Origin: Bacteroidales bacterium
Lineage (GTDB): Bacteria; Bacteroidota; Bacteroidia; Bacteroidales; UBA932
Assembly (NCBI GenBank): GCA_017630155.1
Contig: JAGBVU010000024.1
Span: 183,636-247,635, forward strand
Direction of reading: 5' to 3'
DNA length: 64,000 nt
The translations under genes were made by a program, and so were the position numbers. Below, in pieces: positions 8,248 to 17,963 of this stretch. Numbering within the stretch: the first letter of the stretch is position 1; each line of letters begins with the position of its first letter. The notes under the pieces are model-generated. The model saw nothing but the letters and a program-made list of their open reading frames with translations. It was not told where the DNA came from and did no database searches.

Positions 8248-10524
8248 ATGGAAAGGAAAAATTTGCTGAGAAAATTTGCTTTGGCAGTATTGCCAGCAGT
8301 GTTGTTTCAGTTGTTGTCGTGCACTGAGCAGGATTATAAATTTGTGGAGAAATATGAGGTTCCTTCTCAGGAGAAGATAGACCGTCAGGTGGACTCTGTG
8401 TTCCGCACACTCACTACCAGAGAGAAAATAGCTCAGCTGATGGTGATTGATATGACCTCTATGGATAGTAAGGAGGAGTATAGGATTCAGAAAAGGCTTG
8501 TCAGAAAGGAGAAGATCGGTGGTCTTATTCCACTGGGATATGATGATTACAGGTCAGCTGTCAAGAAGATAAACAGACTTAACAGGTTGGCTAAGATTCC
8601 GATGCTGATGACCATCGATGGTGAGTGGGGTGTAAGTATGCGTTGGAAAGGGGTACCTGGTTACCACACCTTTTTACAGATGGGTGCCCTCGGGAGTGAC
8701 TCTCTTGTTTATGAGGTGGGCAGGATGATAGGATTGGAGTGCCGTGCACACAAATTACAGGTAAACTACTCCCCTGTAGTGGATTTGAATAACAACCCGG
8801 ATAAATTTATCGTGGGAGGCAGATCTTTTGGAGAGAATAAGGAGAAAGTTACAAGATATGCCATTGCGATGATGAAGGGGTTGCAGGATGGTGGTGTTGC
8901 CGGCTCTGCCAAACACTTCCCTGGACACGGTGAGACAGATGTCGATTCACACAAGGCTTTGCCGTTTTTGCCATTCACTGCAGAGAGGATAGATTCTCTT
9001 GAACTTTATCCATTCAAGAAACTTATAGCAGAAGGGGTAGATATGGTAATGGTAGGCCATTTGAGCATACCTGCTCTTGACTCTACCGGAACTCCGTCTT
9101 CCATCTCAAAACCAATTGTTACAGGTCTTCTGAGGGAGAAACTGGGTTTTGACGGGATAATATGTACAGATGGCCTGGATATGTATGGTGTGTCCAAACA
9201 TAGTGGTCTGGCCAAAAAAGAAATCCCTTTGGCAGCATATAAGGCAGGTGTTGACATTCTTCTTATTCCAGAAGATGTCGAGGCCTCAATTACAATGATC
9301 GAGCAGGCTCTGGAGCGTGGTGAGATCACTATGGAGGGGCTTGATATGAGGGTGAAGAAGATACTTGCCCTTAAGGCCCGTTTTGGCCTCTTTGATGAAG
9401 ATTATGATCCATATATAAATATGAAGATGTTGGATCAGTTTACCGATATGGATCTTGCAGGCGGATATATGGAGGCTAAGCTTGACATGATGAAAAAGGT
9501 GGCCAAAAATTCGATGACTGTGGTTTTCAATGACAATTCGGATGGTAATGGTATCCCTGTCTCCCTTAAGGGTAAAAAAGTGGCCTATGTGGGGTATAGA
9601 AATCCCCAGTTGGGGCATGAGTTTGGGACGCTTGCCAAGAGATACGGAGATGTTGATACCATTTTGCTTGGGGCCGATGCTTCATTGGCTGAGTTGAAGA
9701 GGGCCAAGGAGAGAGTTGCAGGTCACGATCTTGTGATCTTCGGATACAACAAGACAGACCAGCGCCGCTACTGGGGTTACTCTATTGTGCCAGAGGAGAT
9801 CAATTTTATCACTGACTGGGCAGCAGAGCAGCCGATGATAGCTGTGTATTTTGGTACCCCATATGCACTTACACATATCCCTGGCCATAAGAATTTCAAA
9901 GCTTATGTTGTAGGTTATCTGGATACCCAGGTAAACAACTTTGCTGCAGCTCAGGTGGTGTTTGGAGGTGTCCCTGCCAATGGTGTGCTCCCTGTGACCT
10001 CAGCATCATTCAAGGAGGGGGAATCTGTAATCATCCCTGGCAGATACAGGGAGGAGTATCATCACTTTATAGGGTCACGTAAAGATAAGGAGAGTATGGC
10101 TGCATACGATATGAAAGGGGAGAGCCCTCTCTATACTGCAGTTCCACAGGTGGCAGAGCTTGTTGCGTGTGGGAAAATCGAGCTTCCCCAAACTCTCTCA
10201 GAGCTGCTTGAGACAAATGGTTCTGACGCTTCTGTCACAGTGGAAGAGCTTCTGAAAGGGTGGAGGGACAATACCTCATATAGCCAATATATGCATGCAC
10301 TTTTGGGTAAATACAGGGGAGAGATTAGTGTAGAGGAGGCAGCTGTGCAGATGTTTGACAGGATAGGGATGACCTCTACCAAGGTTTCAGGTACTGAGGT
10401 GGTTACCAATGGGATCGATCTCAACAAATACCTCTTTACCGTCAACAATGGGGGTAAATATGCAGGGGAGCAGATCCTCTCATCTGATGCGGCGGATTTG
10501 ATCCTCAAATTCTCCATCCGTTAG
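8248..10524 (+). CDS. NagZ-type GH3 lipoprotein with an eroded beta-lactamase-like tail
   Basis: A 758-aa lipoprotein (signal ending LLSCTEQ). Residues about 30-380 form a glycoside hydrolase family 3 TIM barrel with the NagZ signature KHFPGHGETDVDSH and the nucleophile region ICTDGLDM, predicting removal of beta-N-acetylglucosamine from muropeptides or glycans in the periplasm. Residues about 400-590 resemble the GH3 C-terminal sandwich. The tail (about 600-758) resembles only the second half of a class C beta-lactamase fold (FDRIGMTSTKV, NNGGKYAGEQILSSD); the SxxK half is missing. Related Bacteroidetes enzymes carry a full domain of that kind. I prefer the ATG at 8248 to the TTG at 8227 because it starts the signal peptide. 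Confidence 0.88.
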   Translation: MERKNLLRKFALAVLPAVLFQLLSCTEQDYKFVEKYEVPSQEKIDRQVDSVFRTLTTREKIAQLMVIDMTSMDSKEEYRIQKRLVRKEKIGGLIPLGYDDYRSAVKKINRLNRLAKIPMLMTIDGEWGVSMRWKGVPGYHTFLQMGALGSDSLVYEVGRMIGLECRAHKLQVNYSPVVDLNNNPDKFIVGGRSFGENKEKVTRYAIAMMKGLQDGGVAGSAKHFPGHGETDVDSHKALPFLPFTAERIDSLELYPFKKLIAEGVDMVMVGHLSIPALDSTGTPSSISKPIVTGLLREKLGFDGIICTDGLDMYGVSKHSGLAKKEIPLAAYKAGVDILLIPEDVEASITMIEQALERGEITMEGLDMRVKKILALKARFGLFDEDYDPYINMKMLDQFTDMDLAGGYMEAKLDMMKKVAKNSMTVVFNDNSDGNGIPVSLKGKKVAYVGYRNPQLGHEFGTLAKRYGDVDTILLGADASLAELKRAKERVAGHDLVIFGYNKTDQRRYWGYSIVPEEINFITDWAAEQPMIAVYFGTPYALTHIPGHKNFKAYVVGYLDTQVNNFAAAQVVFGGVPANGVLPVTSASFKEGESVIIPGRYREEYHHFIGSRKDKESMAAYDMKGESPLYTAVPQVAELVACGKIELPQTLSELLETNGSDASVTVEELLKGWRDNTSYSQYMHALLGKYRGEISVEEAAVQMFDRIGMTSTKVSGTEVVTNGIDLNKYLFTVNNGGKYAGEQILSSDAADLILKFSIR

Positions 10525-10544
10525 GGTTTGTATGGTAAAATAAT

Positions 10545-10552
10545 TAATTTTG
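10545..10552 (+). promoter_or_regulatory. -7 box upstream of cdaA
   Basis: TAATTTTG fits TAnnTTTG and lies 16 nt before the cdaA ATG. No well-spaced -33 box is visible. Confidence 0.35.
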
Positions 10553-10568
10553 TACGAGATTTGTTAAT

Positions 10569-11351
10569 ATGTTGAGCTTCCTGAACATAACCATTATAGA
10601 TGTTATAGATATAATTCTGGTGGCATTTCTCCTTTATCAGTGTCTTAGACTCCTTAAAGGGACATCTGTTATAGGCATTGCATTGGGGATTGTGACCCTA
10701 TATGTCTTCTGGTTTATAGTGAGTGCCCTGAATATGGACCTCCTGTCATCGATAATGGAGCAGATCCTGGGTGTCGGAGTGATTGCACTGATAATCCTCT
10801 TTCAGCAGGAGATAAGGAAGTTCCTCTTCCAGATAGGCAAGCGCTCCATTAATTCGAAGCTTGGACGATTCAGCAGGAAGTTCCTCAATCAGAACAAGGA
10901 GGTAGATGCCGGCAGTATTGAGGAGATAGCACAGGTATGCAGCAGGATGTCTGAAACCCGAACAGGGGCATTGATGGTATTTAAGCGAATATCATCACTT
11001 GAGGAGATTGTTGAGACCGGAGATATGATAGATGCAGTCATAAACCGCCGTCTTATAGAGAATATATTCTGGAAAAATACCCCATTGCACGATGGTGCCA
11101 TGATAATCAACAACAACAGGATCATTGCAGCAAGGTGTACCCTTCCGGTGTCTCAAAATCTCGATCTCCCTCCACATTACGGTATGAGGCATAGGGCGGC
11201 AGCGAGTGTTACCATCGACACAGATGCCTTTGCCATCGTCGTATCGGAAGAGACCGGCAATATATCATTCGTGATGGATGGTACGATAAAAACCATAACA
11301 AGTCTGAGCGAATTGAAGCTCGCCATTGAGGGGGCTTATAATGAGAATTAA
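10569..11351 (+). CDS. cdaA: membrane diadenylate cyclase (CdaA/DacA type)
   Basis: A 260-aa enzyme making cyclic di-AMP from two ATP. Three N-terminal membrane helices (about 5-85) are followed by a DAC domain (about 100-245) holding the catalytic motifs DGA (in PLHDGAMII) and RHR (in GMRHRAAAS). This matches the CdaA architecture, not DisA, which has a DNA-binding C-terminus. In Bacteroidetes c-di-AMP is expected to control potassium and cell-envelope homeostasis. No cdaR partner lies nearby; mutS2 follows after 18 nt and may be co-transcribed. Confidence 0.95.
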   Translation: MLSFLNITIIDVIDIILVAFLLYQCLRLLKGTSVIGIALGIVTLYVFWFIVSALNMDLLSSIMEQILGVGVIALIILFQQEIRKFLFQIGKRSINSKLGRFSRKFLNQNKEVDAGSIEEIAQVCSRMSETRTGALMVFKRISSLEEIVETGDMIDAVINRRLIENIFWKNTPLHDGAMIINNNRIIAARCTLPVSQNLDLPPHYGMRHRAAASVTIDTDAFAIVVSEETGNISFVMDGTIKTITSLSELKLAIEGAYNEN

Positions 11352-11369
11352 CCACCCTTTCCAATTGTT

Positions 11370-13898
11370 ATGATTCACCCAGAAAAGATAGAGCCCAAGA
11401 TAGGTTTTGATAAAATTAGAGAGATGATCTCTGCCAAGTGTGGGACCGAATATGGTCGCCATAGGGTAGAGGAGGAGGCTTTTTCTACCAACAGGAAAGA
11501 GATTGAGCACAGGCTCAGCCTCACAGATGAGATGAGGCTCATACAGATATTCGAGTCCTCTTTTCCCGATTCAGGTTTTATCGATTGTATCCCCTTCCTG
11601 ATTCCATTGCAGGCGGGGTATTCCCATATTGACACCATATCCCTCGCCAAGTTGAGGGATACCCTTGAGACACTCCGCAAGATATTGAACTTCTTCAAAA
11701 ATACCGGTGAGGGTGAGTACCCCTGCCTGAAGAAGATGTCGGAGCCTATATTTACATTCCCGGAGGTCTCCCGTCGCATTGATACCATCCTCGACCGTTT
11801 CGGAGAGGTGAGGGACAATGCCAGCGATGCCCTTTTTGAGATCCGCCGCTCAATCCGGGAGAAAGAGGGTACCATCTCCCGCAGAATCCAGGCTATATTG
11901 CGCAAAGCGCAGGAAGATGGTGTGGCAGAGGAGGATGCATCTGTCTCTGTACGTGACGGCAGGATGCTGATCCCTGTGGCTGTGGGGAATAAGAAGAAGA
12001 TTCCCGGTTTTGTATATGACGAGTCTGCATCGGGCAAAACCGCATTTGTGGAGCCTATGGAGATTGTGGAGCTGAACAATCAGGTTCGTGAGCTACATTT
12101 TGCAGAGCAGAGGGAGATTGTCAGAATTCTTACCGAATTTACAGAGTTCCTTAGGCCATATCTGCCTGAGATTATTGCTTCGGCGGAGTATATGGGGGAA
12201 CTCGATTTTATATCAGCGAAAGCGATGGTGGCTTCCCGTTTTGCAGCGGGCAAACCGGTCATTTCTGTATCGGGGGAGGTGCGTCTCCAGAGGGCCCGCC
12301 ACCCATTGCTCGAAGAGAACCTGAAGAGGGAGGGAAAAAAGATCGTTCCGCTCGATTTGCAGCTGAACCCCGACAAGAGGATTCTCCTTATCTCGGGACC
12401 CAATGCCGGAGGAAAGTCGGTCTGCCTCAAGACAGTCGGACTGCTCCAATATATGATGCAGTGGGGTATGCTGATTACAACCGCAGAATCTTCCGAGCTT
12501 CCTGTATTCAAAGATATATTTATTGATATTGGTGACAACCAGTCAATTGAAAATGACCTCAGTACATATAGTTCGCACCTTCTGAACATGAAGAATATCC
12601 TCGATGAGGCGGGTGACAGGTCGCTTGTTCTCATTGATGAGTTCGGCTCGGGAACTGAGCCCGCAGCGGGTGGAGCTATTGCAGAGGAGATTCTCAGTGA
12701 ACTTGAGAGGAGGGGTTGCTATGGGGTTATCACCACGCACTATACTAATCTTAAGTTCTATGCAGGGAACTCTACCGGCGTGATAAACGGTGCAATGCTT
12801 TTCGATGTGCAGAAGATCGAGCCGCTGTTCAAACTGGAGATGGGACTTCCCGGCAACTCGTTTGCCTTTGAACTGGCCAGAAAAATGGGGCTCCCCGAGA
12901 GCATTGTCCATGGGGCAGAGGAGAGGGCAGGCAGCGATTTTGTCACCATCGAGAGGAACCTGAGGAAAATTGCCCGCAATAAGAAACAGCTTGAGGAGAG
13001 GCTTGCCAAGATCAAATCTACAGACAAGACCCTTGAGAACATCACTGAGAAATATGAAAAGGAGCTTGGGGACATCAAATCTGTCCGCAAAGGGATTATA
13101 GAGGAGGCCAAGAGGGAGGCGCAGGAGATATTGGCCCAGGCAAACAAGAAGATTGAGGCTACCATCAAGGAGATCAAGGAGTCGCAGGCTGAAAAAGAGA
13201 AGACCAAAGTGGCCAGAAAGAGCCTTACCCTGTTCCAGGAGGAGTTGACCTCGGGAGCCAAGAGCAAAACTGACGAGGATATCGACAGGAAGATGGCCCA
13301 AATCATAGAGAGGAAGAAGCGCCAGCAGGAGCGCAAAGAGCAGAGGGAGAAGAAGAGGGGTGGTCAGGATGGCGCAGCTGAGGCCAAAGAGGTGATAAAA
13401 GAGGTTCAGGAGCAGAAAGAGGCTGCTCAGATCGTGGTAGGGGGCAAAGTGAAAGTGAAAGGTTCAGAACTTGTGGGTGAGGTCGTTAAGGTATCGGGCA
13501 AGAGTATAAGTGTCGCTATAGGGGAGATTATCACCAAAATGTCAATAGATAAAGTGGAGGGTATCTCCGGCAAACAGTATAAGGACCATTTCAAACCTGC
13601 AGAGAGGAAGAGTGTCTACAGCGGCTCGTCCATATCGGAGAGGAGGCTGAACTTCAACCCCAACATAGATATCCGCGGCAAGAGACTTGATGAGGCCATA
13701 GAGATAGTGACCCGCTTTATTGATGATGCGATAATGGTTGACATGGGGCAAGTGAGCATCCTTCACGGAAAAGGTAATGGTGTCCTCAGGGAGGAGATAA
13801 GGAAGTACCTGAAAATCACCCCTGGTGTCAAATCTTTTAGGGACGAACACATCGAGAGGGGAGGCACCGGTATCACTATTGTAGAACTTGACAAATAA
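11370..13898 (+). CDS. mutS2: endonuclease MutS2
   Basis: An 842-aa MutS-family ATPase with a C-terminal Smr nuclease domain. Seen: N-terminal lever/clamp regions without the mismatch-reading domain I; Walker A GPNAGGKS at about residue 346; Walker B VLIDEFGSGTEP; a long charged coiled coil (about 520-690); a KOW-like stretch (GGKVKVKGSELVGEVVKV); and Smr at the end with DIRGKRLDEA and HGKGNGVL. MutS2 acts on branched DNA and suppresses homologous recombination in some species, or rescues collided ribosomes in others; which applies here is not known. Full length for the family. Confidence 0.96.
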   Translation: MIHPEKIEPKIGFDKIREMISAKCGTEYGRHRVEEEAFSTNRKEIEHRLSLTDEMRLIQIFESSFPDSGFIDCIPFLIPLQAGYSHIDTISLAKLRDTLETLRKILNFFKNTGEGEYPCLKKMSEPIFTFPEVSRRIDTILDRFGEVRDNASDALFEIRRSIREKEGTISRRIQAILRKAQEDGVAEEDASVSVRDGRMLIPVAVGNKKKIPGFVYDESASGKTAFVEPMEIVELNNQVRELHFAEQREIVRILTEFTEFLRPYLPEIIASAEYMGELDFISAKAMVASRFAAGKPVISVSGEVRLQRARHPLLEENLKREGKKIVPLDLQLNPDKRILLISGPNAGGKSVCLKTVGLLQYMMQWGMLITTAESSELPVFKDIFIDIGDNQSIENDLSTYSSHLLNMKNILDEAGDRSLVLIDEFGSGTEPAAGGAIAEEILSELERRGCYGVITTHYTNLKFYAGNSTGVINGAMLFDVQKIEPLFKLEMGLPGNSFAFELARKMGLPESIVHGAEERAGSDFVTIERNLRKIARNKKQLEERLAKIKSTDKTLENITEKYEKELGDIKSVRKGIIEEAKREAQEILAQANKKIEATIKEIKESQAEKEKTKVARKSLTLFQEELTSGAKSKTDEDIDRKMAQIIERKKRQQERKEQREKKRGGQDGAAEAKEVIKEVQEQKEAAQIVVGGKVKVKGSELVGEVVKVSGKSISVAIGEIITKMSIDKVEGISGKQYKDHFKPAERKSVYSGSSISERRLNFNPNIDIRGKRLDEAIEIVTRFIDDAIMVDMGQVSILHGKGNGVLREEIRKYLKITPGVKSFRDEHIERGGTGITIVELDK

Positions 13899-13910
13899 AA
13901 AAGATAAGAT

Positions 13911-14306
13911 ATGAAGACAAATTTCAGAATGTTTTTGGCGGTAGCGGCTGCCTTTCTTCTCACCGCTTGTGGCAACAGCACTCAGGAGGCGGCATCTGTG
14001 GCCAAAGATTTCCTTACATCATATTTCTCTACAGATTACCATACAGCGGCATCTTGCTGTACAGAGGAGCTCGGAGAGGCCCTTATGGTGGCAGTTGAGG
14101 AGTATTATGCTATGGAGGAGAATGTGCGTGAGGATGTTATGGATATCTCTTCTGCTGTCGTTACGGTCATTACTTCTGTAGAGGCCATTTCTAAGGATTC
14201 TGTCCTGGTGAAGTATGATATTGATATGCCGGAGCCGGAGCCAACACTTCACAGCACCCTTACGATAACAAATGTGGACGGAAACTGGAGAGTAGCTGAG
14301 TTTTAG
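13911..14306 (+). CDS. small DUF4878-like lipoprotein
   Basis: A 131-aa lipoprotein (signal ending LLTACGN). The rest looks like an NTF2-type cone fold of the DUF4878 kind: an early helix VAKDFLTSYFSTDYHTAASCC and late strands ending TNVDGNWRVAEF. No catalytic residues can be named; the function is unknown. It begins 12 nt after mutS2 and ends 2 nt before the PHP phosphatase start, so it is in one transcription unit with both. Confidence 0.7.
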   Translation: MKTNFRMFLAVAAAFLLTACGNSTQEAASVAKDFLTSYFSTDYHTAASCCTEELGEALMVAVEEYYAMEENVREDVMDISSAVVTVITSVEAISKDSVLVKYDIDMPEPEPTLHSTLTITNVDGNWRVAEF

Positions 14307-14308
14307 TT

Positions 14309-15127
14309 ATGGTATTGTTTGATAATCATATACATTCATTGTTGTCGGCTGATAGCGATATGCCGATAAGGGATATTGTGGATGCAGCTGTATCGCGTGG
14401 CCTATCAGGTGTTTCACTTACAGATCATTATGACTTTGAGATACCTGAAGGGGTAAAGAGTTTCACGTTTGATCCTAAGGAGCAGGCCAGTGAAATTGAG
14501 AAAACCATCATGGAGCTCCCTGTGGAGGTGGCATCATCATTCAGAATACTCCGTGGAGTGGAGATAGGTATGCAGCCGCAATGTGTTGAGGATATGGCCA
14601 GACTGGTGGCTGAAAACGATTTTGATACAGTGGTGGGTTCACTCCATTTTATAGATGGGACAGACCCTTTCCACGGCAACTACTACCTCCCATACGGATA
14701 CAAAGAGGCCTACGGACACTATCTGGAGACCATCTGGAAATGTATCGACAAGTTTGATGGACTTGACATACTCGGGCACTATGACTATATCGCAAGATAT
14801 GCCCCATATCCCGAGACGACTATCTATTACTCTGAATTTGGGGACATTCTGGATATGATTCTAAAGAAACTTGCCCAAAACGGAAAGACCTTTGAGATCA
14901 ATACCAAAACATATATGCCTTTTGGTGAAAGGGAACCACAGTTTGATACAATGATTCTGACCAGATTTAGGGAGTTTGGGGGAGAGTTTGTCAGCTTCGG
15001 CTCTGATGCTCACGATCTGGGTCGTGTAGGGGCCAACTTCGAACGCTTTATCCCTATCGTCAAGAGTTGTGGAATAAGGTATAGCGTCCACTACGAAAAG
15101 AGGGTAGCGAAACCGGAATTGCTGTAG
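14309..15127 (+). CDS. PHP-domain phosphatase (histidinol-phosphatase HisJ-like)
   Basis: A 272-aa PHP-family metal-dependent phosphoesterase. Metal-ligand motifs are visible in order: DNHIHSLLSADS near the start, SLTDHYDF (about residues 36-43), a Glu in RGVEIGMQP, the GSLHFID region, ILGHYDYIARYAP, and SDAHDLGRVGANF near the end. The closest family is HisJ histidinol-phosphatase. No other histidine-biosynthesis gene is adjacent, so another phosphomonoester substrate is possible. The ATG follows the previous stop by two nucleotides, suggesting translational coupling. Confidence 0.85.
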   Translation: MVLFDNHIHSLLSADSDMPIRDIVDAAVSRGLSGVSLTDHYDFEIPEGVKSFTFDPKEQASEIEKTIMELPVEVASSFRILRGVEIGMQPQCVEDMARLVAENDFDTVVGSLHFIDGTDPFHGNYYLPYGYKEAYGHYLETIWKCIDKFDGLDILGHYDYIARYAPYPETTIYYSEFGDILDMILKKLAQNGKTFEINTKTYMPFGEREPQFDTMILTRFREFGGEFVSFGSDAHDLGRVGANFERFIPIVKSCGIRYSVHYEKRVAKPELL

Positions 15128-15133
15128 GGGTGG

Positions 15134-15541
15134 TTATCTCTTTTTCTTCTTGGAGCCTTTGTTTTTCTCTTTGTCCTTCTCTTTCTTGTAGTGTCCTATC
15201 TCTTTGAGATATTGGATGTACTGCTCTTCTGTAAGAATCTTCTTGACACTTGACTTGACCTGTTCCAGCCATTTTTCTCTGATTACCTCAAAGTTTCTGA
15301 AGTCCTGGACGCCGGCAGAGCGGAGCTCCTGCATCTCGTTGTCCATCGCCTTCATATCGTGCTGTAGGATAGAGTCGAGGTAGAATGCCTGGTGTGGCTC
15401 CAGTTTGAGCTCCTTCTCCAGACGAACGGCCTCTTCGATAGCCATCTCCTCAATGGTTTTGGGTGGCTCCTGTTCCTGTGCTACAGCGACAATTGTAGAG
15501 AAAAATATGAAAGTAATTAGGGCAAAAAGTCTTTGTTTCAT
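15134..15541 (-). CDS. secreted protein with an LTxxQ-like motif and a basic tail
   Basis: A 135-aa protein with a signal peptide (FSTIVAVAQEQ, cleavage after AVA). The mature part is helical and charged, with LTEEQYIQYLK resembling the LTxxQ motif of Spy/CpxP-like periplasmic chaperones, then a tail rich in Lys (KKEKDKEKNKGSKKKKR). I moved the start to the ATG at 15541 because it begins the signal peptide; the longer frame runs through the promoter region of the divergent dipeptidase gene. Chaperone-like function is only a suggestion. Confidence 0.65.
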   Translation of the reverse strand: MKQRLFALITFIFFSTIVAVAQEQEPPKTIEEMAIEEAVRLEKELKLEPHQAFYLDSILQHDMKAMDNEMQELRSAGVQDFRNFEVIREKWLEQVKSSVKKILTEEQYIQYLKEIGHYKKEKDKEKNKGSKKKKR

Positions 15542-15553
15542 GACGCAAATTTT

Positions 15554-15561
15554 TATCTTTG
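15554..15561 (+). promoter_or_regulatory. -7 box of the C69 dipeptidase gene
   Basis: TATCTTTG matches TAnnTTTG, 36 nt before the ATG at 15597, in the divergent spacer. Confidence 0.55.
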
Positions 15562-15596
15562 CAAAAGTAGTAAAAATTATACCAAACAGATAGATT

Positions 15597-17288
15597 ATGA
15601 TTAGAAGAATTATCAAGTCCGTACTATGTATTTCTGCGGCACTTATGATGTATCAGCCAGCCGAAGCCTGTACAAATGTCCTTGTTTCCAAGGGTGCATC
15701 CAAGGATGGCTCGGTGATGGTAACATACTCAGCAGACTCGCACCAGCTTTATGGTGAACTATATTTCAAACCTGCAGGTGTCTTTGCCAAAGGGACATTT
15801 CTCGATGTGACAGAGTGGGATACTGGAAAATATATGGGTAAAATAGCCCAGATAGCCCGTACATACCAGACTGTGGGCAATATGAACGAGCATCAGGTCT
15901 CTATAGTTGAGAGCACCTTCGGTGGTCGTGAGGAGTTGCCAAACCCTGATGGCATTATGGATTACGGTTCATTGATCTATATCACCCTCCAGAGGGCAAA
16001 AACTGCACGTGAGGCGATACAGATCATCGATGAACTTATGCAGACCTACGGCTACGCTTCTGGCGGAGAGTCTTTCTCTGTAGCAGACAAAAATGAGATA
16101 TGGATTATGGAGATTGTGGGCAAAGGTTCCAAAGAGAAGGGTGCTGTGTGGGTAGCAGCAAGAGTTCCCGACGGATACGTATGCGCGCATGCCAACCAGT
16201 CACGTATCCACAAAATCAACTTCAATGACCCTGAAAACTGGCTATATGCCAAGGATGTAGTGGACTTTGCACGTTCAATGGGCTACTATGAGGGTTCTGA
16301 TGAGGACTTCAGCTTCTGTGATGCATATTGTCCTGCAGACTTCGGTGCACTTCGCGGATGCGAGGCGAGAGTTTGGGCAGCATTCAATATCCTTGGCAAA
16401 GGTATGTTCAATGACAAGAAAGCTGAGGAGTACCTTGACTTCGCAATGGGACACAATGCCTCAAACAAAATGCCTCTATTCATCAAACCTGCCGAGAAAG
16501 TTTCAGCAAAAGAGCTTGCAGATGTGATGAGAGACCACTACGAGGGTACCCCAATGGATATGACCACAGATATAGGCGCCGGTGGACACCACAACCCATA
16601 CAGATGGAGACCTATGTACTTTGAGGTGGATGGACAGCAATACCTCAATGAGAGGGCTATTGCTACCCAGCAGACAGGATTCTGGTACTTGTGCCAGTCA
16701 CGTAGCTGGCTCCCTGATGAGGTGGGTGGTGTGATATGGTTTGGTGTGGATGATGCAGCTACCTCTTGCCTGACTCCGGTTTATACATCTGTTAAATCTG
16801 TGCCTGAGTGTGTAGCACAAGGGAACGGCAATATGCTCACTTACTCCCCTACATCTCTCTTCTGGCTTACCAACAGGGTGGCACATATGGCATACCTTAT
16901 GTACGACAGAGTGGCTCCAGATATCCAGGCAGTAGCGGACAAATTTGAGAATGACTGCATCGCGGAGCAGGCAGAGATAGATGCCAAAGCTCTTCAGATT
17001 ATGGAGAGTGCATCCGATAAAGAGGAGGCTTCAGCAAAAGTGAGAGAGTACCTTACAGCATACTCAAAACAAAAAGCACAGCAGCTCTTCAATACCTGGC
17101 AAGGTCTTGACTCATATTTCCTTGTGAAATATATGGATGGCAATGTGAAGCGCCAGAACGAAGACGGTTCATTCAAGGACAACGGCCATTCACCTGCTAT
17201 CCCTGCATCACCTGTGCAGCCGGGTTATAGCCAGAAATGGAAAGAGGCTGTAGTGAAAGATGCTGGTGAAATCCTGAAAGTAAAATAA
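15597..17288 (+). CDS. C69-family dipeptidase, secreted
   Basis: A 563-aa dipeptidase of peptidase family C69, an N-terminal nucleophile hydrolase. A signal peptide ends at about PAEA, exposing Cys25 in ACTNVLVSKGASKDGSVM as the predicted nucleophile and new N-terminus. Other family marks: the EYxMF-independent stretch GSLIYITLQRAKTAREAI and SFSVADKNEIWIMEIVG. Predicted periplasmic dipeptide hydrolysis, supporting peptide-based growth. It is followed by a nitroreductase gene after 5 nt, so probably co-transcribed. Confidence 0.9.
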   Translation: MIRRIIKSVLCISAALMMYQPAEACTNVLVSKGASKDGSVMVTYSADSHQLYGELYFKPAGVFAKGTFLDVTEWDTGKYMGKIAQIARTYQTVGNMNEHQVSIVESTFGGREELPNPDGIMDYGSLIYITLQRAKTAREAIQIIDELMQTYGYASGGESFSVADKNEIWIMEIVGKGSKEKGAVWVAARVPDGYVCAHANQSRIHKINFNDPENWLYAKDVVDFARSMGYYEGSDEDFSFCDAYCPADFGALRGCEARVWAAFNILGKGMFNDKKAEEYLDFAMGHNASNKMPLFIKPAEKVSAKELADVMRDHYEGTPMDMTTDIGAGGHHNPYRWRPMYFEVDGQQYLNERAIATQQTGFWYLCQSRSWLPDEVGGVIWFGVDDAATSCLTPVYTSVKSVPECVAQGNGNMLTYSPTSLFWLTNRVAHMAYLMYDRVAPDIQAVADKFENDCIAEQAEIDAKALQIMESASDKEEASAKVREYLTAYSKQKAQQLFNTWQGLDSYFLVKYMDGNVKRQNEDGSFKDNGHSPAIPASPVQPGYSQKWKEAVVKDAGEILKVK

Positions 17289-17293
17289 GCTAT

Positions 17294-17875
17294 ATGACAG
17301 CAAATGGAAATATCGTCCTCCCTGCTCCACAAAGAGAGGGGGGACTTCCTTTAATGGAAGCATTGATGAAGAGACGCTCTTCAAGAAAATTCTCTGAGAG
17401 GGAGATTGACCTCCAGACATTATCTGACCTTCTGTGGGCCACTTTCGGTTTTGGAGGTGGAGGAAAGAGGCGTACAGCTCCATCATCACATAACCGTCAG
17501 GAGACCGATTTATATGTCGCATTGGCCAGTGGTACATATGTATATGATCCGGTAGAGAATGTGCTGAAGCTGGTTCTGGCTGAAGATATAAGAGCTCTTA
17601 CCGGAATGCAGGATTTTGTCCCTGTCGCCCCTCTCAACCTGGTTTATGTGGCAGATACTTCCAAAATTACAGGGAAGGATGAGCGTGGCACCATAGAGAC
17701 AGCCTATGTAGATACAGGATTCATTTCGCAGAATGCCTATCTTTTCTGTGCTTCGGCAGGGCTAAGTACAGTGACCCGTGCGATGATCGACAAACAGGCA
17801 CTTGCAGCCAAACTCTCACTCCGCTCCGAACAGGTAATCACCCTCGCCCAGACAGTGGGCTATCCGGAGGAATAG
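17294..17875 (+). CDS. nitroreductase-family flavoprotein (SagB/ThcOx-like)
   Basis: A 193-aa FMN-dependent nitroreductase-fold protein. Seen: RRSSRKFSEREIDLQTLSDLLWATFG, the standard N-terminal FMN-binding helix, TAPSSHNRQETDLYV and the C-terminal AQTVGYPEE. The insert pattern is closer to the SagB-type oxidoreductase group than to classical NfsB. The substrate is unknown. Placed 5 nt after the dipeptidase gene. Confidence 0.8.
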   Translation: MTANGNIVLPAPQREGGLPLMEALMKRRSSRKFSEREIDLQTLSDLLWATFGFGGGGKRRTAPSSHNRQETDLYVALASGTYVYDPVENVLKLVLAEDIRALTGMQDFVPVAPLNLVYVADTSKITGKDERGTIETAYVDTGFISQNAYLFCASAGLSTVTRAMIDKQALAAKLSLRSEQVITLAQTVGYPEE

Positions 17876-17891
17876 TTTGACCTCAGACTTG

Positions 17892-17931
17892 ACCGTCCCA
17901 CAAGTTTTTACCGGAAAACTTGCATGACGGT
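17892..17931 (+). terminator. terminator hairpin, first of a twin pair
   Basis: Arms accgtc/gacggt and caagtttt/aaaacttg with a small internal mismatch, directly after the nitroreductase stop. It shares its left arm sequence accgtcccacaag with the hairpin at 17964. Confidence 0.6.
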
Positions 17932-17963
17932 ATCATAAAACGGGTATTTCATAGGAAAAACAG

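Noticed and set aside
12543..13336. Long minus-strand frames opposite mutS2
   Set aside because: Mirror frames of a biased coding sequence; no independent evidence.
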